Below are positions 44,811 to 53,892 of a stretch of 64,000 bases of DNA, in pieces (the stretch's first letter is position 1; each line of letters begins with the position of its first letter). A model generated the notes under the pieces. That model was given only the letters and a program-made list of their open reading frames with translations. It had not been told where the DNA came from and ran no database searches. The position numbers and the translations under genes were made by a program. Location of the stretch: assembly GCF_051912845.1 (NCBI RefSeq), contig NZ_JBNCBU010000001.1, positions 372,001 through 436,000 of the forward strand, given 5' to 3'. This DNA is from Tsuneonella sediminis. Lineage in GTDB: Bacteria; Pseudomonadota; Alphaproteobacteria; Sphingomonadales; Sphingomonadaceae.

Positions 44811-45938
44811 TCACACCCGCATCGGCATGAGTACGTAGAGCGCGGGCGCCTTTTCATCTTGGCGGATCAGCGTCGGAGCACCGGGATCGGCGAGGTGCAA
44901 CTCCACCGTATCGCCGTCTATCTGGTGCAGGATGTCCTTGAGGTAATTGGCGTTGAACCCGATCTCCATGCCATCAGCCCGGTAGTCCGCAGGCACCTCT
45001 TCGGCGGCGGTGCCGTTGTCGGGACTGGTGACCGAAAGCGTTACCTTGTCGTTCTCGAGGCCCATCTTGACCGCGCGGGTCTTCTCGGTGGCGATCGTCG
45101 CCACGCGGTCCACGCCTTCGTAGAATGACTTGGGATCAAGCTTTAGCAACTTGTCGTTACCCGTTGGAATGACGCGCGAATAGTCCGGGAAGGTGCCGTC
45201 GATCAGCTTGCTGGTCAGCACGACTCCGCCCTCGCCCCCCAGCGTGAAGCGGATCTTGCTCGCCGAAAGGTCGATCTGGACGCTCGCGTCGAGAGCTTCC
45301 TCGAGGAGCTTGCGAAGCTCGGCGACCGCTTTGCGGGGCACGATGACGTCGGGCATGCCTTCGGCCCCGTCCGGCCGGGGGATCGTGAACCGGGCTAGCC
45401 GGTGCCCATCGGTCGCGGCGGCCTTCAGGACCGGCTGTTCCTCGTCCGATACATGCAGGAAGATCCCGTTGAGATAATATCGGGTTTCTTCGGTCGAAAT
45501 GGCGAAACGGGTGCGATCGATCAACTCGGCGAGCAATTTCGCCGGCAGTTCAAAACTCGTTGGCAGGTCGCCTTCGACGATAACCGGAAAGTCGTCGCGC
45601 GGGAGCGTCGGCAGGGAGAAACGGCTCCGACCGGCCTTCACCGTCATCCGGTTGTCGGCAGTTTCGAGGCTGACCTGGCTGCCCTCGGGCAGCTTGCGGG
45701 CGATGTCGAACAGCAGGTGCGCCGACACGGTTATAGCCCCGGGGCTCTCGACGGAGGCAGCAGCCATCCGTTCGACCACCTGGAGATCGAGATCGGTCGC
45801 CATGACCTTGAGGCTGCCCCCATCCGAGGAATCGATCAGCACGTTCGACAGGATCGGAATGGTGTTGCGGCGCTCAACCACCGACTGGACGTGAGACAGA
45901 CAGCGCAGCAATGTCGCGCGTTCGATGGTGGCCTTCAT
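44811..45938 (-). CDS. dnaN: DNA polymerase III beta subunit (sliding clamp)
   Basis: A 375-residue ring clamp of normal length, with three repeats of the clamp fold; N-terminal MKATIERATLLRCL and C-terminal V-L-M-P-M-R-V are conserved. It is not next to dnaA here. A perfect DnaA-box-like TTATCCACA lies 154 bases upstream on the same strand, so DnaA may control dnaN directly. Confidence 0.95.
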   Translation of the reverse strand: MKATIERATLLRCLSHVQSVVERRNTIPILSNVLIDSSDGGSLKVMATDLDLQVVERMAAASVESPGAITVSAHLLFDIARKLPEGSQVSLETADNRMTVKAGRSRFSLPTLPRDDFPVIVEGDLPTSFELPAKLLAELIDRTRFAISTEETRYYLNGIFLHVSDEEQPVLKAAATDGHRLARFTIPRPDGAEGMPDVIVPRKAVAELRKLLEEALDASVQIDLSASKIRFTLGGEGGVVLTSKLIDGTFPDYSRVIPTGNDKLLKLDPKSFYEGVDRVATIATEKTRAVKMGLENDKVTLSVTSPDNGTAAEEVPADYRADGMEIGFNANYLKDILHQIDGDTVELHLADPGAPTLIRQDEKAPALYVLMPMRV

Positions 45939-46091
45939 CGCTCTTACTCTTACCCCTCTCGCGCGTCAGCTGGCGCACCTCGGGGCCGGAATCGCCCGGG
46001 GAGACGGCAGCAGGCACCGCAAATTCGTCGAATTATCCTTAGCGGTGAGGCGGCAAGGGGCAAGCAGCAAGGCGGTACAGCGCCGATTCGG

Positions 46092-46100
46092 TGTGGATAA
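46092..46100 (-). promoter_or_regulatory. Perfect DnaA-box consensus upstream of dnaN
   Basis: TGTGGATAA on the plus strand, TTATCCACA on the minus strand, matches the strict DnaA box. It lies 154 bases upstream of dnaN and 24 bases after the fabG stop. A looser relative, TTATCCTTA, occurs at 46033-46041. Confidence 0.6.
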
Positions 46101-46123
46101 CGCTGTTCAAGCCAGCACTCCGA

Positions 46124-46876
46124 TCAGGACAGCATCGCCATGCCGCCGTTGACGTGCAAGGTCTGTCCGGTGACATAGCCGGCCTCGCGCGAGGCGAGGT
46201 AAGCCACCGCTGCGCCGATATCGTCGCCCTCGCCCATCCGGCCCATCGGAATGCGCGCATTGAGCGCCTCCTTCTGGGCATCGGGCAAGGCGTCGGTCAT
46301 CGCCGTACGAATGAACCCCGGCGCCACGCAGTTAACCGTAATGCCCCGCGACGCGAGCTCCTGAGCCAGCGCCTTGGACATTGCGGTGAGCCCACCCTTG
46401 GCCGCGGCATAATTCGCCTGGCCGGGATTGCCCGTTGCCCCGACAACACTGGTTATCGTCACGATCCGTCCGAAGCGCGCCTTCATCATCGGCTTGGCCG
46501 ACGCGCGCATCAGGCGGAAGGCTGCTTCGAGGTTTATGCGGATGACCTGATCCCATTCCTCGTCCTTCATCCGCATAGCAAGGTTGTCGCGCGTGATCCC
46601 GGCATTGTTCACGAGGATGTCGAGCTTTCCGAAAGTGTCCATCGCGGCGGGGACCAGTTCTTCGACTTGCGTCGTGTTCGCGAGGTCGCAGGTGATCTCG
46701 ACATGGTCGCCCCCGATCTCGCTGTTGAGCTGCTCCCGGAACGAGCGGAGCTTGCTCGAATTGCTGCCGGACAGGGCGATTCGGGCACCCTGCCGCGCCA
46801 GCGCATAGGCGATCGCCGAGCCGATCCCGCCGCTCGCGCCCGTCACGAGCGCGGTCATCCCGCCAAGATTGAACAT
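46124..46876 (-). CDS. fabG: 3-oxoacyl-[ACP] reductase FabG
   Basis: A 250-residue short-chain dehydrogenase. G-A-S-G-G-I-G at 14-20, N-N-A-G near 92, catalytic S then Y-A-A-A-K at about 156-160. It reduces 3-oxoacyl-ACP in fatty-acid elongation. It overlaps the fabD stop by one base. In many bacteria acpP-fabF follow; they are not in this window. Confidence 0.95.
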   Translation of the reverse strand: MFNLGGMTALVTGASGGIGSAIAYALARQGARIALSGSNSSKLRSFREQLNSEIGGDHVEITCDLANTTQVEELVPAAMDTFGKLDILVNNAGITRDNLAMRMKDEEWDQVIRINLEAAFRLMRASAKPMMKARFGRIVTITSVVGATGNPGQANYAAAKGGLTAMSKALAQELASRGITVNCVAPGFIRTAMTDALPDAQKEALNARIPMGRMGEGDDIGAAVAYLASREAGYVTGQTLHVNGGMAMLS

Positions 46877-47814
46877 CAGCCGATCTCCTTCGCCAGCGAT
46901 TCGATATCGCCCATCGTCACGACACTGTTGACTGCCGCCTCGCCATCAATGCGGCCGATCATGGGCCCCAGCACCTTGCCGCCGAGTTCGATGAAGCTGC
47001 CGACACCCGCGGCGCGCATGGCCTGGACGCTTTCCCGCCAGCGCACTCTGCCGCATACCTGTTCGACGAGCAGCCGCCTCTCCTCGTCTGGATCAGTCAC
47101 TATCGCGGCCTTGACGTTTGCGTATATCGGCAGTCGCAATGCTCCCGGGGGCGTCTCGCCGAGCGCCTCCGCCATGGCCTCGGCTGCCGGCTGCATCAGG
47201 TCACAGTGGAACGGAGCGGAAACCGGCAGAAGGACGCCGCGCTTGATGCTGTGCTCCTTGACCATTGCGACCGCGCGCTCGATCGCCTCACGGTGGCCGG
47301 ACAGCACGACCTGCGTGGGATCGTTGTCGTTGGCGACCTGGCAGACCTGTCCTTGCGCGGCGGCGTCGGCAAGAGCCTGCGCCCGCTGGAGATCAGCGCC
47401 CAAAAGAGCGCACATCGCGCCGACGCCGACGGGAACCGCGGCCTGCATCGCCTGGCCCCGCAGCCTGAGAAGGCGGGCGGTATCTGAAAGGGAAAACGCC
47501 CCCGCAGCGCAAAGCGCGGTGTATTCGCCGAGCGAATGACCGGCGACGCAGTCGGCCACGGCGGCAAGGGTGATCCCGCCCTCCTTCTCCAGCACGCGCA
47601 ACACGGCAATCGCATTGGCCATGATCGCCGGCTGGGCATTTTCAGTAAGGGTGAGTTGCTCCTCGGGGCCTTCCGCCATCAGAGCCGACAGGGTGCAGCC
47701 CAGCGCATCGTCGACTTCTTCGAAAACCTCGCGGGCAGCGGCGCTCGCCTGCGCAAGGTCGACCCCCATGCCGACTTTCTGGCTGCCCTGGCCGGGGAAT
47801 ACGAACGCTCTCAT
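46876..47814 (-). CDS. fabD: Malonyl-CoA:ACP transacylase FabD
   Basis: A 312-residue enzyme. F-P-G-Q-G-S-Q at 6-12, catalytic Ser in G-H-S-L-G-E-Y (about 92), R near 117 and the catalytic His of A-P-F-H-C-D-L near 205. It supplies malonyl-ACP. First of the fabD-fabG pair. Confidence 0.95.
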   Translation of the reverse strand: MRAFVFPGQGSQKVGMGVDLAQASAAAREVFEEVDDALGCTLSALMAEGPEEQLTLTENAQPAIMANAIAVLRVLEKEGGITLAAVADCVAGHSLGEYTALCAAGAFSLSDTARLLRLRGQAMQAAVPVGVGAMCALLGADLQRAQALADAAAQGQVCQVANDNDPTQVVLSGHREAIERAVAMVKEHSIKRGVLLPVSAPFHCDLMQPAAEAMAEALGETPPGALRLPIYANVKAAIVTDPDEERRLLVEQVCGRVRWRESVQAMRAAGVGSFIELGGKVLGPMIGRIDGEAAVNSVVTMGDIESLAKEIG

Positions 47815-47841
47815 CGCACGGTTCTCCTTCGCGCGCAGCGC

Positions 47842-48672
47842 CTATGCGTCCGCCGGATTTGGAGCAACCCCGAAGGGCACGATCCTGTTGGCCGAACAGT
47901 GGCCGATCTCCGCCCGGCCGAGATATGGGATGCCCGACCGCTCGCACCAATACCGAGCAATCCGTTCCTCGTCCGAGCCAAACTGACGATCATTCTCGGG
48001 AACGTCCGTCACGGCCCCGAGCCGGATACCGGCGATGCCCTTGAGGTTCTGGGTGACGTGGAAAAACAGTCGGTCGATCGCGTAGAGGTGCTCGGCCACT
48101 TCCTCGACGATCACGACATGGCTCGACAGGTCGGGGATCAGATCCGTCCCGGTGAGCATTGCCAGCGTCATAAGGTTGAAAGCCACTGTCGGGCGGCCAT
48201 CCAGCGCCGGTTCGAGGCCGCTATCGCCTCGCCCGGCCAGAAAGGCGAGCGCGCGTGCAACGGCCGCTTCCCCGCCCGTCCGGCGGACATCGACCGGCAT
48301 GGGACCGTGTACGGCCTTCCCCTTGCCTGTCCGGTAGATCGCGGCGAGTAGATAGCCGTTGTCAGAATACCCCAGAAAGATCTTGGGTTCACCTGCTCGA
48401 TCAAGCCGCCTGACGCCTTCCTCGGCGATCACGTTTGAGCCGTATCCCCCCTTGGCGAACCAGACCGCATCGACGCCGGGATCGTTCGCACAGTCGAGAA
48501 ACGCTGCGAGGCGCTCCTCTTCGCTGCCGGCGAAATGACCCCGCGCGGCAAAACACTGATCATGAAATTCGAGCGCGAGATCCGGAAATTCGGTCGCCGC
48601 GATGCGAGTGACCGCGTCGGCGACGTCGCGGGTAATCGGGGTCGCTGGCGCGCAGATGGCGATACGGGTCAT
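47842..48672 (-). CDS. LD-carboxypeptidase (peptidase S66, LdcA type)
   Basis: A 276-residue serine peptidase. The nucleophile Ser103 lies in G-Y-S-D, Glu near 190 in V-E-E, and His258 in I-G-H. This enzyme removes the terminal D-Ala of muropeptide tetrapeptides during recycling. It is divergent from a Mur ligase gene (60-base gap), so both may serve wall recycling. Confidence 0.88.
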   Translation of the reverse strand: MTRIAICAPATPITRDVADAVTRIAATEFPDLALEFHDQCFAARGHFAGSEEERLAAFLDCANDPGVDAVWFAKGGYGSNVIAEEGVRRLDRAGEPKIFLGYSDNGYLLAAIYRTGKGKAVHGPMPVDVRRTGGEAAVARALAFLAGRGDSGLEPALDGRPTVAFNLMTLAMLTGTDLIPDLSSHVVIVEEVAEHLYAIDRLFFHVTQNLKGIAGIRLGAVTDVPENDRQFGSDEERIARYWCERSGIPYLGRAEIGHCSANRIVPFGVAPNPADA

Positions 48673-48734
48673 CTCCCCTGCCCTAGCAGCGCTTCACATT
48701 GGGGTCAGCCCCGACTAGGCATCGCAACCGCATT

Positions 48735-50153
48735 ATGGACAAGCCGATCGACCCCGCCGCCCACCCCTGGTTCTTTTGCGGCATCGGAGGGTCGGGCATG
48801 CTGCCTCTGGCGCAGATCGTGCGCGGTCTCGGCGGCGCGGTCTCAGGGTCAGACCGCAGTCACGACCAGGGGCGAACGCTGGCCAAGTTCGAATGGCTTG
48901 AACGAAAAGGTTTCACGCTCTTCCCCCAGGATGGCAGCGGGGTCACCAGTCCTGACCAGATCGTCGTCGCCAGCGCCGCCGTCGAAGAGAACGTTCCGGA
49001 AATCGCGAAGGCGCGCGAGCTCGGTTGTCCGAGGATGAGCCGCGCAGACCTCAACTCGGAATTGTTCAACGCGGCCGACAACGGCGTCGCAGTCGCCGGG
49101 ACGAGCGGGAAGTCCACCGTTACCGCGATGCTCGGCTGGATACTCCAGGTCGCGGGCTTCGAGCCGACGATCATGAACGGCGCGGTCATGAAGAATTTCG
49201 TGTCCGAGGAGAACCCGTACGCCAGCGCCTGTGTCGGTCGTAAAGAGCTGTACGTCAGCGAAGTCGATGAAAGCGACGGCTCGATCGCGCTCTACCGGCC
49301 CGCGGTAGGGGTGCTCCTCAACGTGAGCCTCGACCACAAGAGCATGGAAGAACTGCGCGAGTTGTTCGGTGACTTCCTCCGTTCTTCCCGCAAGGCGGTC
49401 GTGAATTTCGACGACCCGGAAGCGAAGACTCTGGCTGGCGGGCTGACAGGCTGCGTGTCGTTCGGCATCCAGGCCAGCGAGGCCGACATCTCCGTCGACC
49501 GTGCCACCGTGTCCTCGGCTCCGACCTCGGTGTCTGCAACCCTGATCGACCGGAGGGACGGATCACGCCATCCGCTCGCCCTGGCCATGCCGGGAAACCA
49601 CAATCTCTCGAATGCGCTTGCCGCGGTTGCGGGCGCCAGCGCGCTCGGGGTTGCGGTCGACGTCGCCGTTCGTGCGCTCGCGACCTTTGCCGGCCTCGCG
49701 CGACGGTTCGACGTGATAGGGACGACTCCTGCCGTGATCAGCGTGATCGATGATTTCGGGCACAATCCCGAAAAATGCGCGGCGACGCTGCGGACGCTGC
49801 GCCAGCACCCGGGCCGAATTATCGCATTCTTCCAGCCCCATGGATACGGACCGCTGAGGCAAATGGGTGAGGAACTGGCCGAAACCTTCGCTCGGGAACT
49901 GGCGGACGGCGATCACGCGATCATCTGTGACCCGGCTTATTTCGGCGGCACGGTCGACCGGAGCGAGGGCGCGGACCGCGTGGTCAAGCTGATCGAGGAC
50001 GCGGGCGGACAGGCCGAATACGTCCCGAGCCGCAAGGCCGTCGGCGATCGAATCCTTTCGCTTGCGCAACCCGGAGACCGCATCGTCGTGATGGGCGCGC
50101 GTGACGACACTCTCACCGACTTCGCGAAGGACCTTTTCGCGCGCCTGTCCTGA
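48735..50153 (+). CDS. Mur ligase family protein (MurC/Mpl-like)
   Basis: A 472-residue product. The N-terminal Rossmann motif is F-C-G-I-G-G-S-G-M (about 10-18). The ATP motif is G-T-S-G-K-S-T (about 114-120), where typical MurC has G-T-H-G-K-T-T. The N-V-S-L-D-H-K metal/substrate segment and C-terminal D-D-F-G-H-N-P-E-K are present. The family ligates amino acids or peptides to UDP-MurNAc. With the LD-carboxypeptidase next door, Mpl-like ligation of recycled tripeptide is plausible; MurC is an alternative. Confidence 0.78.
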   Translation: MDKPIDPAAHPWFFCGIGGSGMLPLAQIVRGLGGAVSGSDRSHDQGRTLAKFEWLERKGFTLFPQDGSGVTSPDQIVVASAAVEENVPEIAKARELGCPRMSRADLNSELFNAADNGVAVAGTSGKSTVTAMLGWILQVAGFEPTIMNGAVMKNFVSEENPYASACVGRKELYVSEVDESDGSIALYRPAVGVLLNVSLDHKSMEELRELFGDFLRSSRKAVVNFDDPEAKTLAGGLTGCVSFGIQASEADISVDRATVSSAPTSVSATLIDRRDGSRHPLALAMPGNHNLSNALAAVAGASALGVAVDVAVRALATFAGLARRFDVIGTTPAVISVIDDFGHNPEKCAATLRTLRQHPGRIIAFFQPHGYGPLRQMGEELAETFARELADGDHAIICDPAYFGGTVDRSEGADRVVKLIEDAGGQAEYVPSRKAVGDRILSLAQPGDRIVVMGARDDTLTDFAKDLFARLS

Positions 50154-50156
50154 GGA

Positions 50157-51125
50157 TCAGTGAACCTCGGCCGCCTCGCCTCCACCGTGGCCGATCCGCA
50201 GGATCTTGTGGACGACGAACACGATCAGGCTTCCGAGCAGCAAACCCACCGCGGCGGAGACTGCGGCATACGTCAGCCACCCGAAAACGCCCGACAGGCC
50301 GCCGCTCGCCTCTTCGACGAAATGCTGGATCCCGTGCGCAAGATCGGAGAGCGCGTGGATCCCGAGCTCGTGCAGGCTGTGAACCAGTATCCCGCCGCCC
50401 ACCCACAGCATGGCTATCGTTCCGATCAGCGAAAGCGCGGCTAGGACCTTCGGCATCGACCGCACAAGGAAACAGCCAACCTTGCGCACATGTGAGGAGT
50501 CCCGCTCTGCCAAGTGCAAGCCGACGTCGTCCATCTTCACGATGATCGCAACGGCCCCGTAAACGATAAGCGTAATGGCGATGGCGACCGCGGCAAGAGC
50601 GGCCGCCCGCGTCCAGAAACTGTCGGTCAAGGCAGCGATCTCGTTGAGCGAGATCGCCATGATCTCTGCCGACAGGATCAGGTCGGTGCGGATCGCCCCC
50701 GCGATCCGTTGCTGCTCGAACTTCGCCGGGTCCTCGATGACGTCCTCGAGAGTCTTGCCATGCTTTTCGCCGCCGATTTTTTCGATGACTTTCTCCGCGC
50801 CCTCGTAGGACAGGTAGCTGCCGCCGAGGATCAGTATGTAGGTGATCGCTTCGGGGAGAAACCAGCTCAGCAGCAGGGCGCCGGGGAGCAGGAACAGAAG
50901 CTTGTTTTTCAGGCTCCCCGTGGTGATCTTTGCGATGATCGGCAGTTCGCGTGCCGGGTCGATGCCGGTGACATAGGTCGGTGCGACTGCCGCATCGTCG
51001 ATCACGACGCCAGCAGCCTTGGAGCCCGCCTTGCCAGCAGCGGCGCCCACGTCGTCGATCGATGCCGCGGCGACCCGGGCGATTACCGAAATGTCATCGA
51101 GCAGTGCTACCAGTCCGCCGGGCAC
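50157..51125 (-). CDS. DUF808 family inner-membrane protein
   Basis: A 322-residue protein begun at GTG 51125, behind a GGGAG site at six bases; the longer frame to 51173 is less likely. The N-terminal L-L-D-D-I-S-V-I-A-R and A-G-V-V-I-D-D-A-A-V-A-P-T-Y-V-x-G motifs match the YedI/DUF808 family; at least four membrane segments follow. Function unknown. Convergent with the Mur ligase gene. Confidence 0.85.
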   Translation of the reverse strand: MPGGLVALLDDISVIARVAAASIDDVGAAAGKAGSKAAGVVIDDAAVAPTYVTGIDPARELPIIAKITTGSLKNKLLFLLPGALLLSWFLPEAITYILILGGSYLSYEGAEKVIEKIGGEKHGKTLEDVIEDPAKFEQQRIAGAIRTDLILSAEIMAISLNEIAALTDSFWTRAAALAAVAIAITLIVYGAVAIIVKMDDVGLHLAERDSSHVRKVGCFLVRSMPKVLAALSLIGTIAMLWVGGGILVHSLHELGIHALSDLAHGIQHFVEEASGGLSGVFGWLTYAAVSAAVGLLLGSLIVFVVHKILRIGHGGGEAAEVH

Positions 51126-51306
51126 GCCGTTCTCCCAGTTGCGCGGGCGCTGCCCGCCTGTTCGCAGACGCACAAGGCTTGCTTTTGTGCCCGATGGCGC
51201 TATGTGCGCGCCTTCGCTGCTTCAGGGCAGGGATGGAAGAAAGCCGGAGGGGCCCCGTCATCCGGACGGACAAGCCAGCGATCGGCACCAACAAAGGACG
51301 TGCGCT

Positions 51307-51672
51307 ATGGCTCTTTATGAGCACATTTTCCTCGCGCGCCAGGACCTGAGCCAGGCTCAGGTCGATGCACTGGCCGCTACGGCCACCGAAATCGTCGAAA
51401 AGCTCGACGGCAAGGTGACCAAGACCGAGACCTGGGGTCTCAAGAATCTCGCCTACAAGATCGACCGCAACCGCAAGGCGCATTTCGTCCTGCTCAACAT
51501 CGAAGGCCCCGGTGCCGTCGTTGCCGAACTCGAGCGCCAGACCCGGATCAACGAAGACGTGATCCGCTACATGACCGTGCGCGTCGATGAACACGAATCC
51601 GGCCCGAGCGTGATGATGCGCAAGGGCGACCGCGACCGCAAGTCGCGCCGCGACCGCGAGGAGCGTGACTGA
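51307..51672 (+). CDS. rpsF: 30S ribosomal protein S6
   Basis: A 121-residue protein. The N-terminal M-A-L-Y-E-H-I-F-L-A-R-Q and K-L-A-Y-K-I-D-R-N-R-K-A-H are S6 signatures; a basic and acidic tail (R-D-R-K-S-R-R-D-R-E-E-R-D) follows. The ATG at 51307 is preceded by AAAGGA. It begins the rpsF-rpsR-rplI operon. Overlaps rpsR by TGATG. Confidence 0.96.
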   Translation: MALYEHIFLARQDLSQAQVDALAATATEIVEKLDGKVTKTETWGLKNLAYKIDRNRKAHFVLLNIEGPGAVVAELERQTRINEDVIRYMTVRVDEHESGPSVMMRKGDRDRKSRRDREERD

Positions 51673-51896
51673 TGGCCCGCCCGTTTTTCCGCCGCCGCAA
51701 GTCGTGCCCCTTCTCGGGCAAGAACGCGCCCAAGATCGATTACAAGGACGTGCGCCTGCTCCAGGGCTTCATGTCCGAGCGCGGCAAGATCGTTCCGAGC
51801 CGTATCACCGCCGTCTCGGCCAAGAAGCAGCGTGAACTGGCGACCGCGATCAAGCGTGCCCGCCAGATCGGCCTTCTGCCGTACATCGTGAAGTAG
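51672..51896 (+). CDS. rpsR: 30S ribosomal protein S18
   Basis: A 74-residue basic protein. F-F-R-R-R-K-S-C-P-F, D-Y-K-D-V, I-V-P-S-R-I-T-x-V-S-A-K-x-Q-R-E-L and I-K-R-A-R are S18 signatures. S18 pairs with S6 on the small subunit. Start overlaps the rpsF stop. Confidence 0.97.
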   Translation: MARPFFRRRKSCPFSGKNAPKIDYKDVRLLQGFMSERGKIVPSRITAVSAKKQRELATAIKRARQIGLLPYIVK

Positions 51897-51909
51897 GAGG
51901 AGAGACGAC

Positions 51910-52521
51910 ATGGATATCATTCTCCTCGAACGCGTGGCGAACCTCGGCGCGATGGGCGATGTCGTGACCGTCAAGGACGGCTACGCGCGCAACTTCCTGC
52001 TGCCCCAGAAGAAGGCGCTGCGCGCCAACGAGGCCAACCGCAAGGTCTACGAAGCGAACCGTGAACGCCTTGAAAAGGAAAACGCGGAGCGCCGTACCGA
52101 CGCCGAGAAGGCTGGCGAGAAGCTCGACGGGACCGAGATCGTACTGATCCGTTCGTCCTCGAACGCCGGCCAGCTCTACGGTTCGGTCAACGTGCGGGAC
52201 GTCGTGCAGGGCCTCGAGGCTGCTGGCCACACGGTCGACAAACGCCAGGTCGTAATGGGCCATCCGATCAAGACGCTCGGCATTCACGACGTCACCATTG
52301 CGCTGCATCCTGAGGTGCAGGTCACGGTCAAGGCCAATGTTGCCCGTTCGGACGACGAAGCCGAACTTCAGCGCCAGGGCGTCGACGTGATCGGCGCGAT
52401 GGCCGAGGAAGAGCGCAGCGAGAGCGAAGGCTTCACCGAGGCCGTCGACCCGACGCTGGAGCCGGGCGAGATCCCCGCGGACCTGATCGAGGAACGCTCC
52501 GAGGCCACGGACGAGGCCTGA
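51910..52521 (+). CDS. rplI: 50S ribosomal protein L9
   Basis: A 203-residue protein. The N-terminal M-D-I-I-L-L-E-R-V, L-G-x-M-G-D-V-V-x-V-K-x-G-Y-A-R-N-F-L-L-P is the L9 signature, and I-x-x-L-G-x-H-D-V-T-I-x-L-H-P-E-V follows. It is about 50 residues longer than E. coli L9, with an acidic C-terminal extension. Preceded by GGAGGAGAG. Confidence 0.96.
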   Translation: MDIILLERVANLGAMGDVVTVKDGYARNFLLPQKKALRANEANRKVYEANRERLEKENAERRTDAEKAGEKLDGTEIVLIRSSSNAGQLYGSVNVRDVVQGLEAAGHTVDKRQVVMGHPIKTLGIHDVTIALHPEVQVTVKANVARSDDEAELQRQGVDVIGAMAEEERSESEGFTEAVDPTLEPGEIPADLIEERSEATDEA

Positions 52522-52547
52522 TCTCTTCGCCTCGAAGAATAGAATAG

Positions 52548-52579
52548 GGGGCGCGGGCCGCAAGGCTCGCGCCCTTTTT
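52548..52579. terminator. Bidirectional intrinsic terminator after rplI
   Basis: GGGCGCGGGCC-GCAA-GGCTCGCGCCC with one mismatch is followed by TTTTT. It lies between the convergent rplI and gshB genes and ends exactly at the gshB stop codon. Confidence 0.8.
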
Positions 52580-53530
52580 CTATTTCAGCCGGGTGCCGAT
52601 TGCGTCCCAGATGCGGCCCGGAGTGTCGGTCCCGTTGAACCTGTCGATCACGACTATGCCGGTCGGACTGGTAACGTTGATCTCGGTCAGCCACTCGCCG
52701 CCGATCACATCGATGCCGACAAAGATGAGGCCCAATTCTTTCAGGCGTGGCCCCATCGCCGCGCAGATTTCCTTCTCTCGTGCGGTCAATTCGGTCGCCT
52801 CGGCGCTGCCGCCCACCGCCAGATTCGATCGGAACTCCCCTTCTCCCGGCTTGCGGTTGATCGCTCCGGTCACCTCGCCGTCGACGAGCACGATCCGCTT
52901 GTCACCGCTCGCGACTTCCGGAAGGAACGGCTGGACCATGTGTGGTTCGGGCCAGGTCTGGTTGAACACCTCGAACAGGGCAGACAGATTGTCGCCGTCG
53001 GCAGGAACGCGAAAGATCGCCTTGCCGCCGTTGCCGTGGATCGGCTTGACCACGACGGCACCGTGTTCACGCTGGAATGCGCGAACCTCGTCGACCGAGC
53101 GGGTGACGAGCGTCGGCGGCATGAACTCGCGGTAATCGAGCACCATGACTTTTTCCGGCGCGTTGCGGACCGCGCGCGGATTGTTGACTACCAGCGTTTC
53201 CCCCTCGATCCGCTCGAGCAGGTGCGTCGCGGTGATGTAGCCCATGTGAAATGGCGGGTCCTGACGCATCAGGACGACATCGACTTCGCGCCCGAGGTCG
53301 AGCCGGCGCAACTCGCCGGAGGTGAAATGGTCACCATTCACGCGCCGGACCCGTACGGGCCGCGCGTGCGCGATCAGGCGATCGTCGGCATCGAGCGTGA
53401 GGCTGCCGACGTCGTAGTGAAATATTTCATAGCCGCGCTCCTGCGCGCTGAGCATGAGGGCGAAGCTTGAATCCCCGGCGATGTTGACGGTCTCGAGCGG
53501 GTCCATCTGGACCGCGACGCGCAGGCTCAT
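52580..53530 (-). CDS. gshB: Glutathione synthetase
   Basis: A 316-residue ATP-grasp enzyme joining gamma-Glu-Cys with Gly. M-D-P-L-E near the N-terminus, M-R-Q-D-P-P-F-H, V-V-K-P-x-H-G-N-G-G near 140, G-D-K-R-I-V-L-V-D-G and the C-terminal I-N-V-T-S-P-T-G are GshB signatures. Last gene of the LpoA-side cluster rsmI-yraN-gshB. Confidence 0.95.
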   Translation of the reverse strand: MSLRVAVQMDPLETVNIAGDSSFALMLSAQERGYEIFHYDVGSLTLDADDRLIAHARPVRVRRVNGDHFTSGELRRLDLGREVDVVLMRQDPPFHMGYITATHLLERIEGETLVVNNPRAVRNAPEKVMVLDYREFMPPTLVTRSVDEVRAFQREHGAVVVKPIHGNGGKAIFRVPADGDNLSALFEVFNQTWPEPHMVQPFLPEVASGDKRIVLVDGEVTGAINRKPGEGEFRSNLAVGGSAEATELTAREKEICAAMGPRLKELGLIFVGIDVIGGEWLTEINVTSPTGIVVIDRFNGTDTPGRIWDAIGTRLK

Positions 53531-53541
53531 GCTGTTTTTCC

Positions 53542-53892
53542 CTATGGTTGCCAGGCGTTGACGATGTGATGCGGTAGCCGGCCCGGTGCAAGAAGGATCA
53601 CGTCCACCCGCATGTCCTCTCCGTTCGACGCGTATTCGTGTGCCACGGCTTCGGCGGCCGCCGCCACCCGGCGCAGGCGGTATTCATCGATCGCCAGCGC
53701 AAGATCCTCGCTGCGGCTGCGCCACTTGACCTCGACAAAAGCGATCGTCCCTGCCCGGCGCACAATCAGATCGATCTCCCCCACAGGTGTCTTGCGGCGC
53801 CGCGCAAGCACCGACCAGCCTTTGGCGCGCAAATACAGTTCAGCCGCCAGCTCGCCCCGGCGCCCGGCCGCCTCTGCCCTGCGCCGTGTCAT
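53542..53892 (-). CDS. YraN/UPF0102 family nuclease-like protein
   Basis: A 116-residue protein whose ATG overlaps the rsmI stop (ATGA). R-G-E-L-A-A-E-L-Y-L-x-A-K-G, G-E-I-D-L-I and F-V-E-V-K-x-R are the endonuclease-like motif pattern of the YraN family (PD-(D/E)XK-like). It lies 11 bases before gshB. Its real substrate is not known. Confidence 0.9.
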   Translation of the reverse strand: MTRRRAEAAGRRGELAAELYLRAKGWSVLARRRKTPVGEIDLIVRRAGTIAFVEVKWRSRSEDLALAIDEYRLRRVAAAAEAVAHEYASNGEDMRVDVILLAPGRLPHHIVNAWQP

